A stretch of 64,000 nucleotides of DNA from Amycolatopsis camponoti (GCF_902497555.1 NZ_CABVGP010000002.1:2616501-2680500), one strand, 5' to 3'. Positions 45,093-53,645 are shown, counted from the stretch's first letter. The notes: generated by a model from the letters alone, not told the origin. Translations and numbers: made by a program.

Positions 45093-45905
45093 ATGGCCCA
45101 CAAGAACAAGGCGCGGATCCCGCGGCCGGTCTACGAGCAGGAACTCCTGCGGCTGCAGGCAGAGCTGGTGAAGCTCCAGGAGTGGGTGCGCCACGAAAAA
45201 GCTCGCCTGGTCGTGGTGTTCGAGGGCCGGGACGCCGCCGGAAAGGGCAGCACGATCAAGCGGGTCACCGAGCACCTGAACCCGCGGGTGGTGCGGATCG
45301 CCGCGTTGCCGAGCCCGACCGAGCGAGAGCGCACGCAGTGGTACTTCCAGCGCTACATCGAGCACCTGCCCGCGGCCGGGGAGATCGTGTTGTTCGACCG
45401 AAGCTGGTACAACCGCGCCGGCGTCGAGCGTGTCATGGGGTTCTGCACCCCCGAGGAGCACCGGCGGTTCCTGCAGCAAACCCCGATCTTCGAGCGCCTG
45501 CTCGTCGACGACGGCATCCTGCTGCGCAAGTACTGGTTCTCCGTCAGCCTCGACGAACAGGAACGACGGTTCCGGGCCCGGATCGACGACCCGATGCGCC
45601 GCTGGAAACTCTCGACCATCGACTTGCAGTCGGTGACGCACTGGGAGGACTACTCGCGGGCGAAGGACGACATGTTCGTGCACACCGACACCGCCGAATC
45701 GCCCTGGCACGTAGTCGAAAGCGAGGAGAAGCGGCGCGGGCGGCTGAACATGATCGCGCACCTTCTCGCCAGCGTGCCCTACTCCGAGGTGCCCCGCCAG
45801 GCGGTCTCGCTACCGCCGCGCCCAGAACCGACCGGTTACTTCCGGCCGGACCGGCGATTGCAGACCTACGTTCCCGACCACGCGGCGACCCTGGTGCCGC
45901 GCTGA
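45093..45905 (+). CDS. ppk2: polyphosphate kinase 2
   Basis: A 270-residue PPK2 that moves phosphate between polyphosphate and nucleoside diphosphates. Walker A is FEGRDAAGKGSTIK (48-61), Walker B is VLFDRSWYNRAGVERVMGF, and the lid has FSVSLDEQERRF and DDPMRRWKLS. It ends with YVPDHAATLV. Its length is that of a one-domain class I enzyme. A DosR-like box lies 58 bases upstream, which suggests use of polyphosphate as an energy store during dormancy, together with the PPDK encoded at 55891. A small gene follows after 15 bases. Confidence 0.92.
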   Translation: MAHKNKARIPRPVYEQELLRLQAELVKLQEWVRHEKARLVVVFEGRDAAGKGSTIKRVTEHLNPRVVRIAALPSPTERERTQWYFQRYIEHLPAAGEIVLFDRSWYNRAGVERVMGFCTPEEHRRFLQQTPIFERLLVDDGILLRKYWFSVSLDEQERRFRARIDDPMRRWKLSTIDLQSVTHWEDYSRAKDDMFVHTDTAESPWHVVESEEKRRGRLNMIAHLLASVPYSEVPRQAVSLPPRPEPTGYFRPDRRLQTYVPDHAATLVPR

Positions 45906-45920
45906 ACCGAGGAGAAAACC

Positions 45921-46112
45921 ATGGACGACAAGGAAAAGGCCGCCATCGAAGCCGAAGCGCGGCGTGAGATCGCGGAGCGCGGACGCCACGGTCCCAAGCT
46001 GGGGGCGTACCTGTACGCGGTCGAACACCACGCGATCAAGGAGAACGAGGAGGACGTTGTCCCGGCCGCCGAGGACGAGCCCCGGCGGCCGGTGGGGGAG
46101 CCTCAGTCCTGA
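45921..46112 (+). CDS. small acidic protein downstream of ppk2
   Basis: A 63-residue hydrophilic protein (KAAIEAEARREIAERGRHGP then KLGAYLYAVEHHAIKENEED). The start ATG has GAGGAG upstream. It is helical in its first half and Pro/Glu-rich in its second. Nothing similar is known to me. It overlaps the end of the opposite SRPBCC gene by ten bases. Confidence 0.6.
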   Translation: MDDKEKAAIEAEARREIAERGRHGPKLGAYLYAVEHHAIKENEEDVVPAAEDEPRRPVGEPQS

Positions 46113-46720
46113 TCGGTGCGCGCGTAGGCCGCGAGCGCCCGCTGCCGGGCGTTCGCGGCCACTGTGCGGACCAGGGCGGTGTGCACGGACCCGATCGCGG
46201 GCCGTGCGACGCGCCAGTAGCGGCGGAACTTCAGCCAGCTCTCCGGGTCGGTCATCGCGACCCTCGTGTGCACGGTCAGCAGCGTGCGGTGCGGGCCGTA
46301 CGGGAGAACCGCCACGGCCATGACGATCTTGCCGTAGCCGGGTTCCCCGAACCCGGCGAAGTCGTCGGCTTCGACGCGCCGCCACGGGATCACCGGCTTC
46401 CAGAACTTGCCCGCGACGCCGAGGGCGAACTCGCTGCCCGGCCGGTCGCCGAGGAGGACCCACTCCGAGTCGGCGTCGAGGTCGTCGGGGGTCAGCCGCG
46501 TCGGCCGCCGTGGCGGGCCGTGCCGCCGGTTGTGCCGGCGCTCGGGCAACGTGCGCACCCAGCCGGCGACGGAGACGATCCCGCCGCGGACATCGGTGAA
46601 GTCGAGTTCGCGTGCGGCGGCGTAGGTCTCCTTCACCGGCGCGTCGACGATCGCGGTGCGCACCAGCTCGAAGTGCGGGTGCGGGAGGAAGTGGTCGATC
46701 AAGAGGTCAGGTCCGGTCAT
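46103..46720 (-). CDS. SRPBCC-like protein, 205 residues
   Basis: A soluble protein of the polyketide-cyclase/SRPBCC type. The N-terminus has VRTAIVDAPVKETYAAARE. The middle has SEWVLLGDRPGSEFALGVAG and FWKPVIPWRRVEAD, and the end VAVLPYGPHRTLLTVHTRVA. The ATG at 46720 lies 137 bases from the divergent USP gene, with DosR-like boxes between the two. The ligand is unknown. It ends against the small gene after ppk2. Confidence 0.7.
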   Translation of the reverse strand: MTGPDLLIDHFLPHPHFELVRTAIVDAPVKETYAAARELDFTDVRGGIVSVAGWVRTLPERRHNRRHGPPRRPTRLTPDDLDADSEWVLLGDRPGSEFALGVAGKFWKPVIPWRRVEADDFAGFGEPGYGKIVMAVAVLPYGPHRTLLTVHTRVAMTDPESWLKFRRYWRVARPAIGSVHTALVRTVAANARQRALAAYARTDQD

Positions 46721-46762
46721 CGTCCCAGCGTCGGCGAACGTCGCCGGAGAAGGCAGGCGGAT

Positions 46763-46793
46763 TTGGTCCCCGGTGAAAGGGACTTCGTGCTCT
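46763..46793. promoter_or_regulatory. DosR/DevR-like boxes in the divergent spacer
   Basis: AAGGGACTTCGTGCTCT (46777-46793) and TTGGTCCCCGG (46763-46773) lie between the SRPBCC gene start (46720) and the USP start (46858). Confidence 0.5.
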
Positions 46794-46857
46794 GACCGGT
46801 GAGTACGCCCGCACGTCATGCTGGCCGCAAGAACACCGCGATGGCAGGAGGAGTCCG

Positions 46858-47664
46858 ATGAGTGCAACCGCGACCCGGCCGGTGGTCGCCGGGGTGGACG
46901 CCTCGGCGGCCTCGCTCGCCGCGATTCCTTGGGCTGCAAGGGAAGCGGCGTACCGCGACACGACGTTGCGATTGGTGCACGCCTGCGTCTTCGAAGGGGC
47001 GCCACCCAGGGCGCACGAGTCGGAACTGCTGCTCGAGCACGTCCACCGCGCGCTCCGCCGCGGTGCCGAGATAGCCCGCGAGGCGGCTCCGGGAGTTCGG
47101 CTCGAGACGCACGTCCGGCTCGGTCTAGCGGTCGACCTGCTGCTGGCCGAGTCGGCCGGTGCGGGCCTCGTCGTCCTGGGCTCCCACGGGCTGGGTGGTC
47201 TGCGGGGTGCCCTGATCGGCTCGGTGGCCCTGCGGGTCGCCGCAGAAGCCGCGTGCCCCGTGGCGGTCGTGCGGGGGCACGCCCGTCCGGGTGGTCCCGT
47301 GGTCGTCGGGCTGGACCCGACCGAGTCGAGCGAACACGCACTGCAGTTCGCACTCGACGAGGCCTCGGCGCGCCACGCGCCGGTGCTCGTCGTGCACGCC
47401 TTCCCCGACGGCACCGAGGCCACCGAACAGCGGGGCCTGGAAGCGCGCGTCGCGACCTGGGCGCGGAAGTACCCGGCGCTGACGATCTCTTCCCACGCGG
47501 TGCGGAACCGGAACCCTTCGCACGCCCTCCTGGAGGCGGCGCCCGCGGCCCAGCTGATCGTCGTCGGCACCCGTGGCCGCGGTCCGGTCGCCGGCGGGGT
47601 GCTGGGTTCGACCGGGAACGCCCTGCTCGCGCACGCGGCCTGCCCGGTCGCGGTCGTGCACTGA
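46858..47664 (+). CDS. universal stress protein, tandem domains
   Basis: A 268-residue protein. Domain 1 has the ATP loop GSHGLGGLRGALIGSVAL, and domain 2 has GTRGRGPVAGGVLGSTGNAL. Domain 2 is shorter than in paralogues because the loop after VLVVHAFPDG is only about 20 residues long. ATG 46858 follows AGGAGG. The CBS-BON gene at 47684 starts 19 bases after the stop. Confidence 0.9.
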   Translation: MSATATRPVVAGVDASAASLAAIPWAAREAAYRDTTLRLVHACVFEGAPPRAHESELLLEHVHRALRRGAEIAREAAPGVRLETHVRLGLAVDLLLAESAGAGLVVLGSHGLGGLRGALIGSVALRVAAEAACPVAVVRGHARPGGPVVVGLDPTESSEHALQFALDEASARHAPVLVVHAFPDGTEATEQRGLEARVATWARKYPALTISSHAVRNRNPSHALLEAAPAAQLIVVGTRGRGPVAGGVLGSTGNALLAHAACPVAVVH

Positions 47665-47683
47665 ACCGAAGTGAGGAACCGCC

Positions 47684-48295
47684 ATGAAGGCACGCGACAT
47701 CATGACGAGGCCGGTCGTGCGGGTCGGCCCGGGAACCCCGGTCCGCGAAGCCATCGTAATGCTCACCGAACACTGCGTCGCCGCCCTGCCGGTGGTGGGT
47801 GAGGACGACGCGGTGCTCGGTGTGTTCACCGAGGCAGACGCCCTTCGCAGCGGTGTCGCCGGGAAGGGCCCGGCGCCCGACGTCCTGGTGTGCTCCACGA
47901 TGACGTCGCCCGCCGAGACGGTGGGCCTCGACACCGACGTCACCGAGATCGCCCGCCGCATGCTGGGGGACCGGCTGCGCAGCATCCCGGTGGTCGACGA
48001 CGGCGTGCTCGTCGGCATCGTCAGCCGCCGCGACATGCTCAGCCCGCTGGTGCGCCAGGACGACTCGATCACCTCGCACCTCAACGCCCTGCTGTCCGAC
48101 TACGCCGGTCATCGTGACCGGTGGACGATCTCCGTCACCGGCGGCATGGTGACGATCCGGGGTGCGTTCACTGACGAGGCCGAGCGCCGCGTCGTGACCG
48201 CGTTGGCGAAGACGGTCCACGGTGTGGTCGGCGTCGAGCTCTGGGAAGAGACCTCGGTGACTTTCGGCGAGTCCCGCGGGGCCGTTGGCCCCTAA
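47684..48295 (+). CDS. CBS-pair and BON-like domain protein
   Basis: A 203-residue protein. First CBS: DIMTRPVVRVGPGTPVREAI with GVFTEADALRSG. Second CBS: CSTMTSPAETVGLDTDVTEI with GIVSRRDMLSPL. The C-terminal part (RWTISVTGGMVTIRGAFTDE) is a BON-like domain. It lies in an operon with the USP gene before it. The DosR-like box of the next gene lies inside its last codons. Confidence 0.87.
   Translation: MKARDIMTRPVVRVGPGTPVREAIVMLTEHCVAALPVVGEDDAVLGVFTEADALRSGVAGKGPAPDVLVCSTMTSPAETVGLDTDVTEIARRMLGDRLRSIPVVDDGVLVGIVSRRDMLSPLVRQDDSITSHLNALLSDYAGHRDRWTISVTGGMVTIRGAFTDEAERRVVTALAKTVHGVVGVELWEETSVTFGESRGAVGP
48278..48292. promoter_or_regulatory. DosR/DevR-like palindrome upstream of the flavodoxin gene
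   Basis: GGGGCCGTTGGCCCC is a perfect inverted repeat with a three-base centre. It lies 36 bases before the flavodoxin ATG, at the end of the preceding CBS-BON gene. Confidence 0.45.
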
Positions 48296-48327
48296 GCCGG
48301 ACGGCCCGGCCGCGCGAGGCTTGGAGC

Positions 48328-48858
48328 ATGAGAATACTTGTCGCGGTGGCCAGCCGGCATGGCGCCACCAGGGAAATCGCCGAGAACATCGCCACCGCGG
48401 CCCGCACCGCGCTGACCGACGCCGGGGTGTGGTCGGAGGTCGAAGTCCGGGACGCGAGCCTGGTGACTTCGGTCGACGGCTTCGACGCCGTGGTCCTCGG
48501 GTCCGCCGTCTACATGGGACACTGGCTCGACCCGGCCGCGAAGTTCGCGGAGACTTTCGCGGACGAACTCCGCCGCGTTCCGGTCTGGGTGTTCTCCAGC
48601 GGACCCGTCGGCGAGCGGGGCGACCCGGCCGACGAACCGGGCAACGCCGCCGACGTGGTCATGCGGCTCGGCGCCCGGGGGCACCGGCTCTTCGGTGGCA
48701 AGCTCGACCGTCACTCGCTGCACCTGCCGGAACGCGCCATGGTCGCTGCCCTGCGGGTCAAGGACGGCGACTACCGCGACTGGCCGTCGATTCGGGCCTG
48801 GGGCCGGGAGATCGGCGTGAGCCTGGCGACGGCCGAAGTGGCGGGGACCGCGTCATGA
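48328..48858 (+). CDS. flavodoxin-domain protein
   Basis: A 176-residue FMN protein. The first loop is VASRHGATREIAENI (7-21), the second is LGSAVYMGHWLDPA, and the third is FSSGPVGERGDPA. It resembles HemG-like flavodoxins (ALRVKDGDYRDWPSIRAWG near the end). The stop overlaps the start of the DUF4389 membrane protein by ATGA, so electrons may be delivered to a membrane partner; this is inference. The paralogue at 30848 differs in the loop lengths. Confidence 0.87.
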   Translation: MRILVAVASRHGATREIAENIATAARTALTDAGVWSEVEVRDASLVTSVDGFDAVVLGSAVYMGHWLDPAAKFAETFADELRRVPVWVFSSGPVGERGDPADEPGNAADVVMRLGARGHRLFGGKLDRHSLHLPERAMVAALRVKDGDYRDWPSIRAWGREIGVSLATAEVAGTAS

Positions 48859-50264
48859 CCACTCCGAGCAGTTACCCGGTCCGGGTCGAAGCGACCCTGG
48901 ACGAACCCCTTTCCCGCGGGCTGTGGCTGGTCAAGTGGCTGCTGGCCGTCCCGCACTACGTCGTGCTGGCGTTCCTGTGGTTCGCCTACCCGTTCGTCAC
49001 GATCGCCGCGTTCTTCGCCATCCTCGTGACCGGCCGCTACCCGCGTCCGCTCTTCGAATTCACGTCCGGGGTGCTGCGCTGGAGCTGGCGGGTGCAGTAC
49101 TACTCCTACGCCGCGCTCGGCACCGACCGGTACCCGCCGTTCACCTTCGCCGACGTTCCGGATTATCCGGCCCGGCTCGAAATCACCTACCCCGAAAAGC
49201 TTTCGCGCGGCCTGGTGCTGGTGAAGTGGTGGCTGCTGGCCATCCCGCACCTCGTGATCGTGGGCCTGTTCGCCGGCGGCGGCAGCTGGCTGCTGTTCGG
49301 CAACGGCAGCGACGACGGCTTCAACTGGGCGGCCGGTGGTCTCGTCGGCGTGCTGGTGCTGGTCGCCGGGGTGGTGCTGCTGTTCACGGGCCGCTACCCG
49401 CGGCCGATCTTCGACTTCGTGCTCGGCATGGACCGCTGGGTCCTGCGGGTCGCGGCCTACGTGTCGCTGATGACCGATGAATACCCGCCGTTCCGGCTCG
49501 ACATGGGTGGCACCGAAGCCGGCCACGAGCCACCCCACCCGCAGCCGCACCCGGTCCGGCCGGGAAGCTGGACCGGCGGGCGGATCGCCGCCGTGGTGTC
49601 CGGGGCTTTGCTGGTACTCGGCGCGATGGGCCTGCTGACCGGCGGCGGAGCCGCGCTGTGGGCCGACCGCACCCAGCGCGACGCCGACGGCTACCTCACC
49701 GGTGCCACGACGCTGGTGGCGAGCGGCTACGCGGTCACGACCGATCCGGTGCAGCTGCCCGGCGCGCCGGACGCCGTGGCGGCCATCGGCGACGTCCGGA
49801 TCCGCGCCACCGCCATCGACGGCCGCCCGGTCTTCGTGGGCATCGGCCGATCCGCCGAGGTCGCCGGCTACCTGGCCTCGACCGAATACACGACGGTGGG
49901 CGGGGTGGCCGACAACCGCGCGAGCGACCGGGTGCACCCCGGCGGCGCGCCGGCCACCCCGCCCGGCGACGCCGGGGTGTGGACCGCGGCCGCGGCCGGG
50001 CCGGGCGCGCAGAGCCTGTCCTGGCCGGCGGGTGACGGGCAGTGGACCGCCGTCGTGATGAACGCCGACGGCTCCCGCGGGATCTCCGTGCGCGCCGAAG
50101 CCGGGGCGACCGCACCCGGGCTCGGCTGGATCGCCCTCGGCCTGCTGATCGCCGGCGCCGTGGTGCTGGCCGCCGGTGCCCTCCTGATCGGGATCGCCGT
50201 CCACCGCGCCTCGCGGCGACCGGGTACCCCCACCATCCCCGAGCCGTCCACTGTGGACATGTGA
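48855..50264 (+). CDS. DUF4389-family membrane protein
   Basis: A 469-residue protein with two DUF4389 repeats: YPVRVEATLDEPLSRGLWLV with VPHYVVLAFLW, and PARLEITYPEKLSRGLVLVK with IPHLVIVGLF. Each has paired membrane helices and a GRYPRP motif. A fifth helix (IAAVVSGALLVLGAMGLL) precedes an extracytoplasmic beta-rich domain (VFVGIGRSAEVAGYLASTEY) and a last helix near the C-terminus. It is coupled to the flavodoxin gene. The function is unknown. Family members occur near stress genes in actinomycetes. Confidence 0.82.
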   Translation: MTTPSSYPVRVEATLDEPLSRGLWLVKWLLAVPHYVVLAFLWFAYPFVTIAAFFAILVTGRYPRPLFEFTSGVLRWSWRVQYYSYAALGTDRYPPFTFADVPDYPARLEITYPEKLSRGLVLVKWWLLAIPHLVIVGLFAGGGSWLLFGNGSDDGFNWAAGGLVGVLVLVAGVVLLFTGRYPRPIFDFVLGMDRWVLRVAAYVSLMTDEYPPFRLDMGGTEAGHEPPHPQPHPVRPGSWTGGRIAAVVSGALLVLGAMGLLTGGGAALWADRTQRDADGYLTGATTLVASGYAVTTDPVQLPGAPDAVAAIGDVRIRATAIDGRPVFVGIGRSAEVAGYLASTEYTTVGGVADNRASDRVHPGGAPATPPGDAGVWTAAAAGPGAQSLSWPAGDGQWTAVVMNADGSRGISVRAEAGATAPGLGWIALGLLIAGAVVLAAGALLIGIAVHRASRRPGTPTIPEPSTVDM

Positions 50265-50277
50265 GGAAGGAACCACC

Positions 50278-50427
50278 ATGCACGCACAGCCGGGCGACTT
50301 CCCCGGACCCGATGCGGAGGTGCTGACCGCCGCCGAGGAGCAGGCCGCAGAAGAGCGGGCCCGCGCCCGCCTCGACCGGGTTCAGCAGCTCATCCACGAG
50401 GAGGACAGCCATGTCCGGGTTCACTGA
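50278..50427 (+). CDS. small 49-residue protein overlapping the next USP gene
   Basis: This small gene starts at ATG 50278 with GAGGAAGGA upstream. It encodes a hydrophilic helical peptide (VLTAAEEQAAEERARARLDR then VQQLIHEED). Its last 17 bases overlap the start of the USP gene at 50411, so the two are translated together. The good ribosome site and coupling support it as a real gene. Confidence 0.6.
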   Translation: MHAQPGDFPGPDAEVLTAAEEQAAEERARARLDRVQQLIHEEDSHVRVH

Positions 50428-51322
50428 CGGCGCGATCGTCGCCGGGATCGACGGCTCGTCCTCGGCGGTGCAAGCTGCCGTCTGGGCGGGCGCCGAGGCC
50501 CGCCACCGCGGCCGCCCGCTTCGCCTCGTCCAGATCTACGCGCTGCCGCCGGTGAAGGCTCCGGTCGCGTTCGGCACACACGAGCAGGTCCGCGCCGGGC
50601 TGGCCGAGCGAGCCGAAGGCTGGCTGGCCGAAGCGCGGGACGCGGTCTTGGCCGAGCACGCCGGTCTCGACGTCACCACCGCCGCCCGGGAGTGGAGCCC
50701 GGTCACCGCTCTCGTCCAGGAGTCGCAGCACGCCGAACTGATCGTGCTCGGCTCACGCGGGCTGGGCGGCTTCACCGGCCTGCTCGTCGGCTCGACCGCC
50801 GTCGCCGTGGCGGCACACGCGCACTGCCCGATCGTGGTGGCCCGCGGCCGGACCCTGCACGACGCGCCGCCGGACGCCGGACCCGTGCTCGTCGGCGCCG
50901 ACGGCTCGCCCGACAGCGAGGCCGCGATCGCGTTCGCCTGCGAAGAGGCGCGGCTGCGTGGCACCGGCCTCATCGCGGTGCACACCTGGAGTGACGTCCT
51001 CGCGGACGGCATGCTCCGGGCGCACCCGCTGCAGGAGGATCCGGCGAAGATCGCGGCGGAGGAGCGCGTCAAGCTGGCCGAGCAGGTGGTGGGCTGGCAG
51101 CGGAAGTACCCGGACCTGGTGATCGAGCTCGAGGTCACCCGCGGGCGCCCGGTACAGACGCTGCTGGAACGCGGCGAGCACGCGCAGCTGATCGTGGTCG
51201 GCTGCCGCGGCCGCGGCGGGTTCACCGGCATGCTGCTCGGCTCGACGAGCCAAGCGCTGATCGCGCACTCGCCGTGCCCGGTGGCGGTCGTCCGACCTCA
51301 GCAAACCGGCAGCGGGACGTGA
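50411..51322 (+). CDS. universal stress protein, tandem domains
   Basis: A 303-residue protein with two complete USP domains. The ATP loops are GSRGLGGFTGLLVGSTAVAV (domain 1) and GCRGRGGFTGMLLGSTSQAL (domain 2). The linker carries RGRTLHDAPPDAGPVLVGAD. The ribosome site GAGGAGG lies inside the small upstream gene. A GTGA overlap links it to the membrane protein at 51319. A fragment of a close paralogue lies at 63218-63319. Confidence 0.9.
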   Translation: MSGFTDGAIVAGIDGSSSAVQAAVWAGAEARHRGRPLRLVQIYALPPVKAPVAFGTHEQVRAGLAERAEGWLAEARDAVLAEHAGLDVTTAAREWSPVTALVQESQHAELIVLGSRGLGGFTGLLVGSTAVAVAAHAHCPIVVARGRTLHDAPPDAGPVLVGADGSPDSEAAIAFACEEARLRGTGLIAVHTWSDVLADGMLRAHPLQEDPAKIAAEERVKLAEQVVGWQRKYPDLVIELEVTRGRPVQTLLERGEHAQLIVVGCRGRGGFTGMLLGSTSQALIAHSPCPVAVVRPQQTGSGT

Positions 51323-51768
51323 CCACCCTGCGGACCCGCGCCACGATGCGCTTGCTGGCCACGTTCGAAACTCTGTTCGCCGCGAGCGCGGTGTACGGCG
51401 GCATCTCGCTCGTCGCCGGCGCGCCGGGCTTCACGATGCCGGTGGCGTGGCTGGCGCCGCTCGGGCTGACCAGCTGGGTGCTGCCCGGGATCGCACTGGC
51501 ACTCGTCATCGGCGGGACGCTCGCCTGGGCGTCGGTGTTCGCGTGGCGGGCCGACTTCCGCGCGCCGAGTGCCGCGCTGGCCGCCTGCGCGGTGCTCACC
51601 GGCTGGCTGGCGATCCAGTTCGCCGTGATCGGCGTGCGCGCTCCGGTGCAGTGGGTGACCGCCGGGCTGGTGGTCGTCCTGCTCGGGCTCGCGCTGCTTG
51701 CCCGGCGCCGGTTGGCAGCGTCACGACCACAACGGTCCCAGGGGGACGTGATCGCGCGAAGGACGTAA
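51319..51768 (+). CDS. four-helix membrane protein, 149 residues
   Basis: Starts at a GTG overlapping the USP stop. Four hydrophobic segments are visible: LFAASAVYGGISLVAGAPG, SWVLPGIALALVIGGTLAW, SAALAACAVLTGWLAIQFAV and VTAGLVVVLLGLALLA. It ends in a basic tail. The family is not recognised. The link with a stress protein suggests a stress role. Confidence 0.7.
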   Translation: MTTLRTRATMRLLATFETLFAASAVYGGISLVAGAPGFTMPVAWLAPLGLTSWVLPGIALALVIGGTLAWASVFAWRADFRAPSAALAACAVLTGWLAIQFAVIGVRAPVQWVTAGLVVVLLGLALLARRRLAASRPQRSQGDVIARRT

Positions 51769-51774
51769 GTCCTC
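51759..51774 (+). promoter_or_regulatory. DosR/DevR-like box upstream of the CBS-BON gene
   Basis: AAGGACGTAAGTCCTC contains the perfect repeat AGGAC/GTCCT around GTAA. It lies 77 bases before the CBS-BON start at 51851, at the end of the membrane protein gene. Confidence 0.5.
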
Positions 51775-51850
51775 CCGACCGGTGACCGACGCCAGCGGTG
51801 AACCGGGTCCCCCCTTCCTAGGTTGGGAAGTGACACGAAAGGAACCCCCG

Positions 51851-52462
51851 ATGCGCGCACGCGACCTGATGACCGCGCCGGTGATCACCGTGCACCCGTG
51901 GACGTCCGCCAAGGAGGCGGCCGAGCTGCTGTCGATGCACGGCTTCACCGCCCTCCCCGTGGTCGACGATGACGACCGGCTGATCGGCATCGTCACCGAG
52001 GCCGACCTGATCCGCGGCCGGATCCCGGTGGATCCCCGGCACGTCCACGAGCACCACGAAGCCACGTCCGCGGGCAAGACGGTGGGGGACCTGATGACCA
52101 GTCCCGCCACCGCGATGAGCACCGGGACCGACATCGCCGACCTCTGCCAGGCGCTCGTGGACGCCCGGATCCGCGCGATGCCCATCGTCGACGGCTCGGC
52201 GGTCGTCGGCATCGTCACCCGCGGTGACATCGTGCGCGTGCTCGCGCGGGAGGACGTCGACATCGCCCGGGACGTCAAGCACCGCTTGGAGATCTACGGC
52301 GGCAGCGGCCGCTGGCACGTCGACGTCCGCGATGGCTGCGTGCACATCACCGACCAGTTCGACGACGACACCGACCGGCACGTCGCCGAGCTGCTGGCGC
52401 TGGCCGTGCCCGGTGTCGTCGCCGCCGACACCGCGTATGCGGGTGAGGAGCAGACACGATGA
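51851..52462 (+). CDS. CBS-pair and BON-like domain protein
   Basis: A 203-residue protein. CBS 1: DLMTAPVITVHPWTSAKEAA with GIVTEADLIRGR. CBS 2: DLMTSPATAMSTGTDIADLC with GIVTRGDIVRVL. The BON-like tail is RWHVDVRDGCVHITDQFDDD. The region between the CBS repeats is His-rich (DPRHVHEHHEA), which could bind a metal. ATG 51851 follows AAAGGAA. It overlaps the next USP gene by ATGA. Confidence 0.88.
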   Translation: MRARDLMTAPVITVHPWTSAKEAAELLSMHGFTALPVVDDDDRLIGIVTEADLIRGRIPVDPRHVHEHHEATSAGKTVGDLMTSPATAMSTGTDIADLCQALVDARIRAMPIVDGSAVVGIVTRGDIVRVLAREDVDIARDVKHRLEIYGGSGRWHVDVRDGCVHITDQFDDDTDRHVAELLALAVPGVVAADTAYAGEEQTR

Positions 52463-53361
52463 GCACCACCGAACCGAGGATCACCGTGGGCGTGGACGGC
52501 TCGGCGGGGTCGACCGCCGCCGTCGTCTGGGCGGCGAACCTCGCTTCCCGGCGCCACCTGGAGCTGAAGATCGTGCACGGGCTGCAGGTCGCCGGTCTGT
52601 ACTACGGCGGCGGGATGACCGGAATCGGCGCGGCGACGCTGTTCGAGGCGGTCCAGGCGGACGGCGAACGCGCCATCGCCGACGCCCGCGCCCTCGCCGC
52701 GTCGATCGACAAGGACCTGGTCATCGTCACCGAGCTGCCCAACGATCCGCCGGTGCCGATGCTGATCGACGAGTCGCGACACGCGCGGCTGCTCGTCGTC
52801 GGCCGGACCGGGACCGGGGGGTTCGCGGACATGCTCGTCGGCGGCACCGCGGCTTCGGTCGTCGCCCATGCGCACTGCCCGGTCGCGGTGGTCCGCGGTC
52901 GGCAGAAGTCCACGGTGGTCCCGGAGACGGGACCGGTCGTGGCCGGCGTCGACGGCAGCCCGAACAGCGAACAGGCCATCGCCATCGCGTTCGAAGAGGC
53001 GTCGCTGCGGGGTGTGCCGCTGGTCGCGGTGCACGCCTGGAACGACGTCACCTACGACGACACCCGTGGCACCGCCCGCATCCTCACCCAGCCGGAAAGC
53101 CTCGAAGAGGACGAGCAGCGGCTGCTGACCGAGCGGCTGGCAGGCTGGCAGGAGAAGTACCCCGACGTCGAGATCAGCCGGAAGCTGGTCCGCGACCGGC
53201 CGCGGCACGTCTTGCTCGAGGCGAGCGAAACCGCGCAGCTGGTGGTCGTCGGCTGCCACGGGCGTGGAGGTTTCACCGGGATGGTGTTGGGTTCGACCAG
53301 CCAGGCGCTGGTCCAGCACGCTCAGTGCCCGGTGCTCGTCGTCCGCCCGGATCGGAAGTAA
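52459..53361 (+). CDS. universal stress protein, tandem domains
   Basis: A 300-residue protein. Domain 1 has GRTGTGGFADMLVGGTAASV and domain 2 has GCHGRGGFTGMVLGSTSQAL; both ATP loops are intact. It is second in the operon with the CBS-BON gene. Domain 1 has a Gly-rich insert (GLYYGGGMTGIGAATLF) not seen in the paralogues here. Confidence 0.9.
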   Translation: MSTTEPRITVGVDGSAGSTAAVVWAANLASRRHLELKIVHGLQVAGLYYGGGMTGIGAATLFEAVQADGERAIADARALAASIDKDLVIVTELPNDPPVPMLIDESRHARLLVVGRTGTGGFADMLVGGTAASVVAHAHCPVAVVRGRQKSTVVPETGPVVAGVDGSPNSEQAIAIAFEEASLRGVPLVAVHAWNDVTYDDTRGTARILTQPESLEEDEQRLLTERLAGWQEKYPDVEISRKLVRDRPRHVLLEASETAQLVVVGCHGRGGFTGMVLGSTSQALVQHAQCPVLVVRPDRK

Positions 53362-53389
53362 CCGCGCCCGGCGCCCGGCTCGCGATGCT

Positions 53390-53553
53390 CGGCCGCACTC
53401 GCCCGGCATCCTCGCCCACCACTTGAACGCCATGCTCGTCACCGGACCGTCGCCGGCGTGGAGGCCGACGTCGAGGTCCCACCGCAGCGCGGTGTCACCG
53501 CGGGGTGAACCGTCCATGCCGACGACGAGCAAGCGGCCAGTGGGAGTACTCAT
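53390..53553 (-). pseudogene. N-terminal remnant of a universal stress protein
   Basis: A minus-strand frame starts at ATG 53553 with GGAAGGAAGG upstream and reads LLVVGMDGSPRGDTALRWDL then TSMAFKWWARMPGE. This is the start of a USP domain; the rest is gone and the frame runs antisense into the USP gene at 52459. The surrounding 53362-53716 gap holds nothing else recognised apart from the promoter sites of the nitroreductase. Confidence 0.55.
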
Positions 53554-53606
53554 GATTTGCCTTCCTTCCTCGGGTGTTGCCGCGATCGTGCGTCCGGCGT
53601 CCGGTT

Positions 53607-53645
53607 AGGGGACGAATTCCGCTGGAGCGGGGGACTTTGTGCTCC
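53607..53645 (+). promoter_or_regulatory. DosR/DevR-like boxes upstream of the second nitroreductase
   Basis: GGGGGACTTTGTGCTCC (53629-53645) and GGGGACGAATTCCG (53607-53620) lie 70-110 bases before the start at 53717. Confidence 0.5.

Noticed and set aside
42825..45761. 978-residue minus-strand frame opposite the metal ATPase and ppk2
   Set aside because: Composition (Arg, His, Pro, Gln) is that of an antisense frame; both plus-strand genes are clearly real.
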